Below the pieces are notes generated by a model. It was not told where the DNA came from. It did not search any database and was given only the letters and a program-made list of their open reading frames with translations. The translations under genes and the position numbers were made by a program. A DNA stretch of 64,000 nucleotides from Atrina japonica (lineage: Eukaryota > Mollusca > Bivalvia > Pterioida > Pinnidae). The stretch is from positions 558,001 to 622,000 of the forward strand of contig BROG01000136.1 of assembly GCA_030159075.1 (NCBI GenBank), in the 5' to 3' direction. Shown here piece by piece: positions 1 through 13,470 of the stretch. Positions within the stretch are counted from its first letter, which is position 1; the number at the start of each line of letters is the position of its first letter.

Positions 1-42
1 TGAATTATCATGAAAAGTTTTATATCAAGGTTCTCTTAATAG

Positions 43-145
43 GAGTTTGGGTAACAATGATTCTATGTTGACTGCAATGCTTAAAGCGCAGTCGTTTGTT
101 CATCTTAAAACAGCTGGTCCAATGTTCTTAAAGTTTGGTAGCTAG
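43..145 (+). CDS. Possible terminal exon of an unidentified host gene
   Basis: After a pyrimidine-rich stretch ending in AG at 41-42, an open frame runs to a TAG at 143-145. It encodes about 33 residues beginning SLGNNDSMLTAML and ending MFLKFGS. The peptide is less AT-biased than the surrounding DNA and looks like a protein C-terminus. No family is recognised and no upstream exon is in the window. It could be a chance open frame. Confidence 0.25.
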
Positions 146-1131
146 AATGACTGTGTTAAAGTATGATGAGTCATTAGTTACACGAACCTAGCCTGAAGGG
201 TTTGACCACTTGTTTAGCTTCATCAGAGTTCTCCTGTTCAACACTATATAACAAAATTGATATACAATTTGGCGTGCCTCTATAACAATAGAATGACTGA
301 TAATGATGATGTATTCTGCTATGCTCTTAGTTTCAGCCATGTGTGTACCCTTGTCTACCACATTCTGTGCATATCCATTATTTCTGCTGTGTATTAGACT
401 CGTTACTATATCCATCAGTAGTTATTTCTACTGGATCATGACCAAAGATTGGAGGCCAAAGCAGGATACATGGAGAATATATCGTCAGCAGGTATTGATA
501 AACAACACTGTTTCAAGCTTTACTTTTTTCACCTACTAGTGCTATGCTGAACACCACATTTTCTTGAAGCATGTTGCTACAGTAACTGCGTTAACATATT
601 TCTTTGCATTGAGTTCAATACGTGAAAAAATGTTGACTTTACAGGAATATCGATTTTTCTCAAAATAAAAATTCTTAGTCTTTTATGAAATCACGTTGTA
701 TTCTAAGTAATGTTTTGTAGATTCTATGTTGTTGCATCATTCCTGTGATAATTATGGCCATGTAGGAAAGCATATGAGTAGGCTTCTAATTACAATGTAG
801 TGTCCCTTCAGTTCTAGACATATTTTGGTTGCTGCATGATTTTGGAAATGGTAAATGACAATATATTTTCAGGAAGTCTTGTTATATGTCTTTTACAATA
901 CTGTAATTTTCTATGTCAAATGTAGTGTCTTTTACACAGTAAGTTTGACATTTTAAGTACAACATGGCCATTTCCTAGATTTATTGTAGTTGGATTTAGA
1001 GTAGATAAATGTTACCATTGTGGTTTTCTAGATTAAGACAATATATGCTTGCTGTATATATGGTATACGGGTAGAGTAGAGTAGTCCAAAAAGATATTGT
1101 TGGTTTCTAGATGTACACCTTCCTTGATTAT
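146..1131. other. AT-rich DNA with no recognisable gene
   Basis: Both strands contain only short open frames with AT-driven composition. I see no exon with convincing splice sites, no RNA gene and no repeat that I can name. Confidence 0.5.
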
Positions 1132-1368
1132 AGGGCCTTCGCGGCCGATTGGGTTTCGAAGCATGCAGTCTCTCTCCTCCTCTGTTCAGTGCAGGTTCGA
1201 GCAGCGCTGGAACCCAAATTGATTTGTGTGAGAAAGTTTTCCAGCTTACTTGTGGAAGGCCGGTGATCTCTTTCTGGTTCATTGTAAACGAGTTCTCTCC
1301 ATCATCAAAACAGGCCGCCACCATAAAACTGAAAAGTTGTGGAATAAAACAGCATTTGAAATTCAAAT
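1132..1368 (+). repeat. SINE, tRNA-headed (copy 1)
   Basis: This roughly 235-bp segment is homologous along its length to 60508-60763. Shared blocks include a GGGCC-type head, TTCAGTGCAGGTT, GGAACCCAAxxTGATTT, GAxAxGTTTxCCAxxTTAC, and a tail with GGCCGCCACCATA followed by AACTGAAAAGTTGTGG. The 5' end resembles a decayed tRNA A-box region and the tail resembles SINE 3' ends common in bivalves, so a SINE is the best reading. The two copies differ at many sites, so the family is old. Confidence 0.6.
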
Positions 1369-2507
1369 CCGTTGATTGTCATGAACATACATGTTCAGAT
1401 AGTAATTAGGATATTCGCCCTGATTAGTACGTTCATGATCAGTCATACTATCAATATCTGGCATCATCAGATCTTAGTTTGAATTTTACCTTTACAGGTA
1501 CAGAACGTTGCATGAATATGTTGATTCTACTGTAGACACTTCCACATTTAATTTGTACTTTAAATAATGTAAGATTTGGTAATAACATACTAATTCACCT
1601 TTGACATAATATTGTTTACATGTATAAAAAATTCATACGTGAGCATTGATTTGTTTCTTGGTGCATATTTGATACAAAACAAAAATCTCAGATTTTAAGT
1701 TATCAGCATATAAACTGTATATTGCCTGGTTATGGGGTTTTTAGTTACAGACAGCCCAGAGGTTTAGGTGACCTTAAGATCTTCTCCGCTCTGAGCATTT
1801 AAATAAATGTATAAAGATAAATGTATAAGGACTTTCTGAATAAACTACATCGTTTGGAGGTAATACCACAGCAGATGCCCGACGAATTGTTCTCCAACAG
1901 CAGTTTTTGGGAGCGGGGAGGGCTTGATAAATTAGGATGACAGAACTAGATGCCGTCATCGGTATACAAAACATATGTATTAAAATATATATCATAGTAA
2001 ATCTAGAAAATCCTCTTAATGTTCAAATAACCGTCTACACATAGTCATTGATCAACAGTCTACTGACATCGAAGGTAAACAAACATTGGATATTGAAGTC
2101 AAGTTATCACAACAAGCCTAATTTGATGGTTAGTTCTGGAGGTGAATGACTTTTCAACAGCTACAGAACACTTATTTCAGCCTTGTTCATCATTCAAGAG
2201 TTAATTCTGTATCACAAATACGTGCTATCGAAGCCATGCATTTCCACTATAACTTTAACATGATGGGAACTAAATGTCACCAAAAGCATTCGAGGGCTTG
2301 TCTTCCCCGGTGACATTCATTAGCCTGTCAAATATGACTGTAATAAACACGTTTGTATGAGAAAGCAGTAAAAAGCATTTACCAGCACATTGTGCGAATT
2401 ACATTGAAAAAATGTCGTTGAAGACTTAAAACTTCACAGGCATATTCCTCTGATCTTAAAATTATCCATTCATTCATGATTGCAACACGTGGACCTTCGA
2501 AAATATC

Positions 2508-2635
2508 GATAATATTGTACCTGGTGTCTTCTTCCCGGAATGTATTTTGATACTGAGGGAAATATCTTGATAATATTGTACCTGGTGTATTCTTCCCGGA
2601 ATGTATTTTGATACTGAGGGAAATATCTTGATAAT
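2508..2635 (+). repeat. Two-copy tandem duplication, 61-bp unit
   Basis: The block beginning GATAATATTGTACCTGGTGT recurs 61 bp later with one obvious substitution. Both copies contain TCTTCCCGGAATG and end in GGGAAATATCTT. Confidence 0.85.
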
Positions 2636-3706
2636 TTTATTTAGAACAAAATGGCCCATCAGTTTGCTTTATCGAACGTTACGTATAGGTTGCCAGGTTG
2701 CCTATACTTTGGGATTTGTATAAAGACGCATCATGTAGGTATAAATTTTGTACTATAAAATATCGGTGTCATACCACCTCTGAAGGAACACTTGTCTGCC
2801 AGGTAAATGACCATGTGGTATTAAAGACCATTGCCTATTAATTACGTCGCAACTACATAACGAGAGTTCAAGGTACTAGCTGAGTTCATTTTGTTGAGAA
2901 AGGCCGACGAATTTTACCAGAGTAGGCACAGTTTCCTAATTTATCTCTCAGGAAACTCACTGTGTCAAGTTGACTTACATTTTAGGCCATATGAGTTCAT
3001 GGTGACCTATTCTGGTCATCTTTTATCCGGCGTCGTGCTTTGTTACACTTGAGACATTTTTTACTTCTCAAGAACCAAAGGGTCAATTTTTACCAAAATT
3101 GGTAGAAACTACCCCTTTTAAAGTCGCATAAAGTGAACGAAAAGAGACTACGACGAATAGGAATTTCAAAGACCGCCAAAACTAGGGACTCTTTTCTAAA
3201 ACAATAATCAGATTCCTTTCAAAACTAGTGTGCATGATTGTTATGTCAATATCTACAAAGTTGCAAAATAAAATTAAAATCTGTTCATGAACGAGCCATG
3301 CGGGAGGGATTCAAATTACATAGGGTACATGTTTATACAAATGTTATAAAAATAATATCAAAGCAATGGCTTATTATCTCAAAACTGTTTGGTTTACACA
3401 TATATATTAGAAAGTTGTTTTAAAACAGCTATGGATCATGCTGATAAAGTGTCATGGTCACAGACACCTATGTAAAGTATCATTTACGACATCTGAGGAA
3501 CCAATGGTTTTAGTTTAACCAAACACGATGGGAAATATTCCTATGTAAAATTGTTACAAAGGGGCAAGTGGCTTCTGTAAGAGCTCTGAAAGGGGTAAAA
3601 ACATGGTATGGTTTCACTCAGTTGACAGTAAGGCCCATTCGATATATTCTGTATTAACACCATTTGTTCTACATCTCGGAACTTGGAGTACCTACAGTTT
3701 GTATAA

Positions 3707-3726
3707 TTATATATATATATATATAT
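3707..3726. repeat. (TA)n microsatellite
   Basis: Short alternating TA tract. Confidence 0.9.
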
Positions 3727-5985
3727 ACATGTATCAATGACGGTACCAGGTGTGGTAGATGTTTGTTCATTAGTGTTACAAAACTAATTTTGTTTGAGAC
3801 GTTGATTAAGATGTATGTCTATAGACTATAGATTATTCTTGTGAAGAGAATGTAATTGGTTACTGAGAAAGTACGAAGAAAACTGCCAATTTAGATGTTA
3901 TTTAACTTATCAGCGATCGTCATTCCTGTCACTACATTAATCTTGTTGGACTGTTGAACCAATACATCAGTGGTTATACCTTTACAGCTCAAAATAATAC
4001 GGTATTAGGTTTTTACGGAACGGTCACAGAATGTATATTTAGTCTATTTATTATACATATGGGACTCTGGTGACGTTATTTCACGTACACAGAAAGCATA
4101 ATTCGTGTTGTACTGAATTCAAAGAAATGTGTTACCCTGGGAACTGCAGGTATTTCAGCTAGCTTTCTGCACCGCATTGCACATAACAAAACTACGCATA
4201 AACCATATATACCATGAAGTTTTGTGATTTATGAATATGGGTTCTACAAAAAACCAAACAAACAGTATTTAAAAAACTATACATTGAACTAAATATTGTT
4301 CATTTATTGGTAAGTAATAACCCAGATAAGATTTTGTTTATTTCATTGGAATGATTCACATAATTTCAAAATTGCATACTATTAATTGTGAAAGGCCTCG
4401 ATATTCTGGAATGTTTACAATTAATTCCTACGAAAAGGTGATTCAAAATTCATCTAAAGATTGAATTAGATGAAATAATTTGGTATGTTTATTTTGAATT
4501 TTAAATTAATAACCTATATATTTTCACCTAGATTGAGTATCACAAAATTCTACTCTGTTAGAATTAATATTATATTTTTCAGAAACATGGTGAATTGTTA
4601 TGTTTTTTATTAAGAAAATTTAGAAAACAGTTCAATTAATATTTAGAGGTTAAACTGTTGCTTAATGCGTATGTATGGTATTTGCATGACGTGAATTAAC
4701 TCATTCACTAACTACTTTATTGGTTTGCTGCTTTGAAGATTTTTGTATTAACTCGCACAAAATAATTGAAATATTGATATAATCTTAATTTGCAGCTACA
4801 CTCACACACTGTATGTACAAAAGCTGAATTACTGGCCTCCATCTTTGGTTTTAGAATGATTTTAATGTTGTCTTTGTTGTCTAAGATTGATTTCCCCTTG
4901 CAACACTATTAATGAATTATAAACAAAGACAAAATCCATAAAGATACAACCATTATAGGATCATGTATGAACAAATAGGAATATTGTATTTAGCTAGTAA
5001 AAATAGTTCAAAATGATATGTTACACATTCCCAATCGAATATGCTAGAGCCTGTTCAACTTACGAGTATTTCATATACATTTTGTATTTTGTCAACCCTC
5101 TTGTGGTAGGAATACCGTAAATAGTCAAATAAAATAGTTCAACCTGCCATATGATATGGAAAGGCATGTTCAACGCTAATATACTAGGTCAAACTACTTG
5201 TGGTAGGTTTTAGACTTTGAGATAAGAGTAAGATGTACTTGATATTTCTTAGTTATATACACACATGATATTATTATGGTTGCGTAATGGTTTTGTAGGG
5301 GCTTGTGGTGTATGGTGTATTGAGTCTGTTGACTATTTTGTGTAATAACCAATTATTATGTCGTGAGGTGTTTGTTATACGGGTTTATATTCTGCTAACC
5401 AGTGTTGTGATTTGTTTAAACGCCAAAATATGTTTATATATTATATTTAACACTGTCATTTGGTATTTTGTTAAATATTGTCGTCAATAACGTGTTGTGA
5501 AGTGATTGTGTATACCCGATATGGATATATATGGGAGGCTGGAATGATTTATTATGATGCTGTGAAATTTCTGTATATGAAATAATATAATAAGTAGAGG
5601 AGGGTGATTTTATACTTTAGATTTCCATATCGTCAATTTCAATAACTGTCAATGTGTATTTGGTGTGTATTGAATGTAATTAAGTAAGTATTTATTTTTT
5701 ATGATTACTATATACATAATATTGTACTAGACTGACGCAGTGATTGGGAATAACAATTTTGCAATACCACCCGTGCATGCCCGTGTCAAGTCTTTCGGCT
5801 CATTGCTATAAAAAGCATTGAGTATCTAAGTAACTTATAATATGGACTAGGTTGACACTTAATTTTGATTTCAAACTAATTTGGCATTTGTCATTTACTA
5901 ACATACTAATTATCTAACTTCCTAAATTTTCTTGCATTGCTATAATTATTGTCCAGTGATAATTTAAAGTTTTTATGACACATCG

Positions 5986-5989
<4 letters not shown>

Positions 5990-6054
<65 letters not shown>
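5990..6054. repeat. (TA)n microsatellite
   Basis: Uninterrupted alternating TA of about 65 bp. Open frames across it translate to YIYIYI and are artefacts. Confidence 0.95.
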
Positions 6055-6057
<3 letters not shown>

Positions 6058-6951
6058 TAATCGTGACAGAAACATGTAAACATGATTTTCAAGCATAAAA
6101 TCGTATATTTCTGTGCAAGTGTATTCAAGGTCAAACACGCAGATGAGTTTCACAGTGCCTATTCAAATATTTGTTGAAGATGTCAGAAAAACGCGGTTGA
6201 AAGCTACATACCTTTATGTAAAGTAATGATTCTTTTTCTCGTGGACGTGAAATGAATATAAGTATTAATGATTCCGTCCTCGATACACCGTTGATTACGG
6301 CAAATCGTACGTGCTTGTGTGACACTCGGTTGTCTTCGTAAAACATACCGAAAATTAATTCACGATGGAGGATACAATTTAATGGTTACAACGGGTTACA
6401 TATGACCAGTTTATTCTAATAATATGCATGCTTTTGTTCTTTTAACCGCCAGCAATATAACTTTGCATGTAAGGTTTTTTGCCGACGGCAGCTTGTATTG
6501 CTTAAAAGCAGCAAAACGGATCAGTAAAGGGTAAAAACTAAAATCTTGCAAATGTTAAGTGTCCTCCAAAAAAAAAAAACATGGCTTAATCAGGGTGCCA
6601 TGGCCGATTTGACTTTGTTTGAAAAAAGACTTGATAACCTGAAGATCTGAATAATTACAGTGTATGTAATAAGATTGAATTGGGTGCTTTTTAACTTCGA
6701 AAGTTTTTTTATTATCGAGGGACAATCTTGTAGGTGTTGAAGTAACCGTAATCTTTAGGCAAGTTCCTTGTATGCTGTAAAATTTTGTAATGTATGGTAG
6801 AGATTTTGGATGTTTCAAGAATCGGATCAATTAGATCGTGGAATGTTTTACAAGTTAATGCCTGTGATATATTGATCAAATGTCTGCTACTTGTATTTGT
6901 TTGATTCACCGTATGTTCGTCAACTTGTTATACAATTTTAATGTTGTGGTG

Positions 6952-7061
<110 letters not shown>

Positions 7062-8410
7062 TGATTGCTTTAGCTCCTTAGAGCAATCGTCTTCAAGCAG
7101 TACGATTATGGTTTAACTCTGAGTCTATATATTATAAGATCTAGTAAATTACATAGCTCAGACGTCAGACTTGACAATCATTGTTTTTCTTAGACAAGAC
7201 TTAAAATCTAGGTTCAATGCCACAGATGGGGAGGGGCATCTTTAACGAACACCGATGTTATAGAAATAATTCAATAGCAGAGTTGAAAATGTTTTCGAAT
7301 GAATATTGGAATATATTTTGTTGGTAAGTATGCTGAGTGCAATGGTATCTACATATGTAGTTCAATACTCTGTCCGCTGTCTGGAGGTTTGCTTTGGAAC
7401 ATCTCCGATTAGAATAACATTTCTTTGTGAGCATCGTGACCTATGAGTCAGGGATTTCATAAATGTACAGGCCAGATGACTCATGTTCTTATGTAGAAAA
7501 GGTGTAGATAAGTCACTGATTTAAGGAAAATATCATATTTGCTCAGATCATGGACATGTATGTCATTGATGATAAGTCAATTGATATGGTTCACCACGTA
7601 ATCTAACATAAATTTGATCGGATCTATTTACTTACAACATTTTCATAATTTTATTTTTGTTTTGAACCTTCACACTGTTGTACTTAGTTTATCATAAATG
7701 ATGCATTTTAAAATTTTAAATGTATCATGTATGATACACTTGATACTGGAGGTTAACAGAGTTGACATTTTGTCGGAATAGTTTTCCTGAGCATACTTGG
7801 AAAGTATTGTAACTACTCGTTCGTGATTTGTGACTCAATACAGGAACATTCATGTATAATGAAGTAAAAGACTCTTCAGATTTTAATTATTTGTTTATTC
7901 AGGTTTACTCTTTTGGCTTGTATTTGTACTTAGATTAAGTTTATATGAAAAATACATTTCTATCATTTATTTATTACGAGGTCTAAAAACTGAGAACCTT
8001 GGTAATAACATAGAATGAAAATAATTTTAAGGGTGTGTGTGTGTGTCCTCAATATTAACCCCACGCCTGACTGACTCATCCTAATTTGCGAGGTTCTGGA
8101 CTTTTTATATTTTGTGATTATAAAAGAGATGAATCAAGATATTGAATATCTACGATTTAATTGTGAGATGATTTCATAAGCGAGGTCTCCATGCAAGGCA
8201 TCACTATGTGTATGAATATTTAAAAATCTAACTACTCTCTTTGATGCTTTTAGTTTTCAATCTAATTCATGGCACATTGATGGGGAGAATCTAAAATTAT
8301 GAATATGTAATGATTGTATAACGGGAAACACATTTCATGAATTTCGCTGTACTTACAATTGCATAAAGGGAAATAAATAACTTATTTTAATTTCTCGACT
8401 TAAATTTCAG

Positions 8411-8589
8411 TGACATTCATGAGTTTGGTATCATATGAATTTCTGACGAAAGGCTGGCTTTCAATTTGGGGTCTTGGTGTTTTATTTAGTTTGCTGACAG
8501 GCTTCTACTACTGGGCTTTAGGATGTAAACCAAGCGCCATGAAGAAAAGTCAGTCCAGCAAAGAATTGGAGAAAGCCCATGAAAAGTGA
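8411..8589 (+). CDS. Probable terminal exon of a host membrane protein
   Basis: A good acceptor (TAAATTTCAG ending at 8410) is followed by a frame open to TGA at 8587-8589, with an AATAAA polyadenylation signal at 8615-8620. The encoded C-terminus of about 58 residues starts TFMSLVSYEFLTKGW. It then has one clear transmembrane segment (LSIWGLGVLFSLLTGFYYWA), and ends in a charged cytosol-type tail (KKSQSSKELEKAHEK). The combination of acceptor, hydrophobic span, polar tail, stop and nearby poly(A) signal favours a real last exon. I do not recognise the family and see no upstream exon. The gene would run on the plus strand, opposite to the AKR cluster. Confidence 0.45.
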
Positions 8590-9020
8590 AACAAGAAATT
8601 CGGTCAGGGAATGTAATAAACTGTTGTGTGAAAAAAAAATTGATGTCTCTCTTAAGTGTCAATGGTTGTTTGAAAGTCTCTTGTATGTGATTTTGGACGT
8701 AAACTTTAATTTTCATCAAAGGTCTTACAAGCACATATTTGTTTACACTCATGATATTTTTCGTAATATAAATTTGTGTTATGCATATCTTCATTCTCTC
8801 CTTTCATTTTGACAAAGCATTTTAGCATCCATTCTAAAGTCAACTGCAGAGTAATAAAACAAAAGTGTAACATACATGTCATAATTTAAAAATTCAAATG
8901 TATATATATAGATATTTCATGTTTTAGATTGGATCGTCTTTAAGGATTTTAAGTTCGCTTTTTTGGGGATGTATATTGTTTTACTGTCTCATCTTTCTCA
9001 GAAAAAGCACTGGGCCAATA

Positions 9021-9446
9021 GGGAACTTTCGAGTTAGCCCGTATTACCATTATGATCCTGCGTTTATTCACGCCTTCTCGATTTTGTTCCTCATATGTTC
9101 TTCCGGTTTTCATATTTACCTTCGCAACGTATGTAAAGTAAATAGAAATATTTTTACTTTTTAGCGCATTAAATTTATTTTGTATAAAGAAACTCTTAAA
9201 ACATACCACACTGGGTTATTTAGTTCAACGCCAAATTACTGAAATGTATCAGGTAGAGAAAAATGTGCGGACAGACCGGGAATCGAACCCAGGAACACGT
9301 GCAACGCGCTTTTACCAATTAGGCTATGGGGCCTATCTATATTATGGATACTGGAAATAACGTTGAGGAACATTTTTCTAGGATCTCGCAACTGGCGACA
9401 ATAAAAGCAGGATTATAACAGTAATCGGGCTAACTCGAAAGTTCCC
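9021..9446. mobile_element. MITE with 21-bp perfect TIRs and TA target duplication
   Basis: GGGAACTTTCGAGTTAGCCC begins the element at 9021 and its exact reverse complement closes it at 9446. The repeat is 21 bp and perfect. Each end is bordered by TA (9019-9020 and 9447-9448), as expected for Tc1/mariner-type insertions. The 426-bp interior has no transposase frame, so it is a non-autonomous element. A tRNA-like stretch lies inside it at 9266-9333. Confidence 0.75.
9266..9333 (-). repeat. tRNA-like sequence (pseudo-tRNA or SINE head)
   Basis: Read on the minus strand from 9333, it has an A-box-like TAGCCTAATTGGTAAAAGCG and a B-box-like GGTTCGATTCC with a CCGGG-type T stem. The two acceptor-stem halves (GGCCCC and TGTCCGC) do not pair, so a functional tRNA is unlikely. 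It is better read as a tRNA-derived promoter remnant carried inside the surrounding MITE. Confidence 0.4.
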
Positions 9447-11496
9447 TATAATCATTAAATCCAATTTTAGCATCTGTATGGCAAACTCCATTGTCCCTGG
9501 GTGAGGGATTTATATATATTTGAATATTATCTGGATAATTGTGAGTACAAATTTTCAAATGGGGCATGATTCCAAGTTTTCTAAAATTCAAAAATAGAAT
9601 TATGCAATAATGATCTGTGTTATCAAGACAGGGTTGTGTTTGGATTGACTTAAGTATGTCGATGGTTTAATTCTGAATTCAACTTTTGTTACAGGTTAGA
9701 CGTGACTGCTGTAGTACTCCATGTCCTGTCACATTTACTGTATCTTAGAATATAAATCTTCTTATGCATTTTTATTATCGTTTTTATTTTATTTACTAAC
9801 TACGATTGTATGGGACCAGCTTCATTCACCTGTAAGTTCTCCTTTGTGAACAGAAATGCTATTTAAATATTCAATAAGAAATTTCAATCTATTTACGAAA
9901 AGTCTTCATATATGTATGTCTGATAACCAGGTTGTTCAAGTTATTCCTCTGGAGTACTTTTATTTGTGTTTACTTCAATATTGATTTGCAAGTGTTTTTT
10001 AAATCAAATCTTTTGTATGACAAGTTCATAGCACAATATTTGCATCAAGGCAATGAGTGATCGTGAAGATACCTGTAAAATCTTCGTCATTATTCCAAAA
10101 GATGGGTGATCAAACCCAGTAGTCTTATATAATGTCACCATGATTTACCTATGTGATGCACATATACCCAGTAGCCTTACATAATATCGTCAGGTTTTAC
10201 CTGTATCGTGCACATGTAGTTACCCTGCCAAATATTAATCTTAATTTTATTTTAAATATAAATTTGTATATCTCCTTGCAAGTAATTATATCATATTGTT
10301 TAATTGAGGGCTTTACGACCAAGTAGTTAAAACATAATTAAGAAAGCCATGAAGTCTGTGCTCATTATAGTCAAAGGGAGTTGAGCCCCACTGAGGTCCT
10401 TAACTGGGTATGCCGGGAACACTACTGATATATCGTCAAGAGCATTATAACTAGATTTTCACCCTTAATTATTAAAAACTACCGCCATCATACAGCTCAG
10501 AAAATTTCAAGTGTGTCATAAAGCAAACAAATAGAATAACAAAGTTATCTAACTTCGTGAACAAAATGTTTCTATTTGCATATAGTTCTTCAAGACAATA
10601 TTTAGTTTAATGGCATTCCATTCTCTTGAGAAAAAGAATATGTATTTTGCCTTGCAACGTAATTGTTGTGAATCATTTTATAATGTCACAATAAAAAAGA
10701 TTTATATTTTTTGTGTGTACACTAATAACTAGAAAGAATTAAGAACGTCTCATTTGTAATCTCGGTTTTAGAATTACGTATAAGTATGGTACCTTTATGA
10801 ATAAGGATCCTTATCAACTTTTTATCACAGGTAATCTCGGAAAAGATTTTAAAAAGGATTTCTGGGAACTTCGTGCCTGTTTAATAAATTATGACAAAGG
10901 AGAGGTTTTTGACACGGTTAGACCTTTGTTTCAGAATGATATTAAATGATATGTTAATATATTTTGATATCACAGGAATCTAACTGGTACGTTGTTTATT
11001 GACAACATGCATTTTTTAAACTTTTGTTTTATAGATAACTACTGTGAAAATATAATTGTCAATACCATAGATGTCTAATGGACAAATGAATGGTATTGTT
11101 ACACGTTAAATTTCAAAGACAAAGATACTGCACTTTTCTCAAATATTTCAGTTACCATTAATGTGTAATTCCAGCGTGCCCCTTGTTGAATTGTGTATCA
11201 TCACATGAAGTCATGTTTAATCAGTCAGAATACATTTTGTTGACAAAAAAGCAAGCCATACAAAATAATATTCACTGACATTTTCGAATATTACTGCATT
11301 ATGATTTCCGGTCCTGTATACAATATTCATTTGTATCAAGTTATATTGATATTTGTAAATTCTTGTAAGTAATCATTACTTAACATAAACATAATACCAA
11401 CACTTAATATTGTGGATATTGTGATTAATCATTTATCAATAAATGTTTATAGAAATGTCACTTCCGTTTGTTGTTGCTTTTGACTACTCATAATTC

Positions 11497-11760
11497 ATTA
11501 AAGGGCATGAGCTATGTTTTCCAAACATTATTTTGATTTTGTTCTACTTTTACATACGTTTACATAATATACAATAACAAATAAGAGCTTTACACAGGCA
11601 CACAAATCTTCTTCCAAACCTGTGTTTCTCAAGCAATTTTCACAAAATATATAGGGATTTAAGAATTTTTATGCCTGTGTATATCTCTTTTGTCGTTGTA
11701 GATCAATCTAAGTGGCAGAATAGGGAAAACAATGAAAAACACAGCTACTAATAATTTAAA
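11497..11760. mobile_element. MITE-like element, TTAAAGGGC/CACAGC family
   Basis: The left end TTAAAGGGCATGAGCTATG and the right end CACAGCTACTAATAATTTAA are imperfect inverted repeats. The same end types and the interior phrase ACACAGGC near the left arm recur at 53014-53392, and the interior partly at about 14100-14260. There is no coding capacity. The boundaries are approximate. Confidence 0.5.
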
Positions 11761-12933
11761 TCGAAATAAAGAATTCGGTATATATTAGAGAAACCTGTGG
11801 AAATCTACATGTTTCCCGTTGTGACGTCTTTTAACAACGCAATACTCTGAATATACAAAAGACATTGAATTGAAATGAGCCTTTACCTTACAAAATCTTA
11901 CATATATATATATATTGTGTGTGTGTGTAACGTTAATGTTATGAAATGTTGGATTTAGAAGATAATTATTTAGAATAGAAAAAAGCTGGTAGTGTAGCCA
12001 CGTATATGCTTATATTGTGATAGTCGTAGATATTGATGCACCAAGAAAAGATTCGAGCTGCAAATCTTATCGAATAGGTTACAGGAGTTATTTCCCTTTT
12101 AACTGATCATTTCTCTTTATGCTTATCCTAAGACACAGAAAACGGCGTTTCGTTTATAATAATGTTTAGAAATATGATTGATTTATGACTATTGCTAGTA
12201 TATTTTTCTAGTACAATATATTTATTATATCACAGCTTTTGTTTGTCTCATAGTAGAACGTCCAACTCTCATGCAGGCGGTCCTGGGTTTGATCTGCGGT
12301 GGGGATATAACTGATTGTTATAGATAATAAATTCCCGGAATTGTAAAACTTTAATGTAACACATATACATACAAATACTTAAGTAGGTAGTGACTTCATT
12401 TGACAAACACTCTTCATAGATAGTAAAAGTATTGAATTTTTTGGATGCGATCATAGCATAGCTCAAACTTTGTGGCACTTCACGCACAGTTGTTGCCTTT
12501 TCCTTGTAAATGTAAACTCCTGGCGGAACATCAAACACGAATAAACAAACATATATACTAAACTAATCCCCGTTTTAACTATCCACTTCATATTTAGTAT
12601 AAACAACATAGATGTATTTTGTCATTTTAGAAATAACAAGTACAACCAAAGGGACATATGCTGGATCCATATCGGTCGGAGTTACTCCACATAGATGACG
12701 GGTTTTATTGATAGTCAGATCCACCATACTTCTGTACTTCTCAAATTTAATTGAAAAATCGCAACTTCAATTCTGTGGACATGCAATGAATAGTGAATGT
12801 TACATGTAAAAAATATTAAGAGTCTTATTTTCTATAATTAAACAGATAAATACAATATTGATTGCAATTGACCCTGACAACGCTGTAGACCACAATGGAT
12901 TGGTCTTAAATGATAGAAAAGTACATACCAATC

Positions 12934-12934
<1 letters not shown>

Positions 12935-13011
<77 letters not shown>

Positions 13012-13026
13012 GTGTGTGTGTGTGTC
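12935..13026. repeat. (TA)n followed by (TG)n
   Basis: A (TA)n tract to 13009 passes directly into a short TG run. Confidence 0.95.
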
Positions 13027-13339
13027 AAAGGGTTATGTATTACATTTCGAAAAATTACAAAATTTATTTATACCAACGTAGTACCGGTAAAATAAATGAC
13101 AAAAATGTAACGGGACAAATTGATGACTGAATCCACACACACACTTCGGCCAAGCAAACATTTTGTTAATGACTTGTTTGATGGCTTGCTTAATATTGTT
13201 TGAATAATACAATTCACAAAGAATTGTCTATGTGAAATGATAACTGGTCACTTATATGCTTGTGTGAGAGTAGACTAGTATTGATTAAACTTAACCAAAT
13301 GATAGAATTATGCGATCATATTTTCATGATGTGCGCCCT

Positions 13340-13470
13340 CGGGAAACTTTTAATTTTGTGATCCCACCTCTTGGTTTCCAGAGGTCCGTGTTTGTCCATT
13401 TTTACCGGATTTGTATCTATGTCCTGGACATTCTATTGATTTATACCTTGGTATCTGAACTTTTTATATT
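13340..13470 (+). mobile_element. Penelope-like element tail fragment
   Basis: Contains GATCCCACCTCTTGGTTTCC, CAGAGGTCCGTGTTTGTCC and CTTGGTATCTGA, the signature of the 3' tail shared with 23930-24035 (plus) and 16186-16300 (minus). No reverse-transcriptase sequence is attached. Confidence 0.65.

Noticed and set aside
9266..9333. Functional tRNA gene on the minus strand
   Set aside because: The acceptor stem does not pair and the anticodon arm is irregular. It lies within a MITE.
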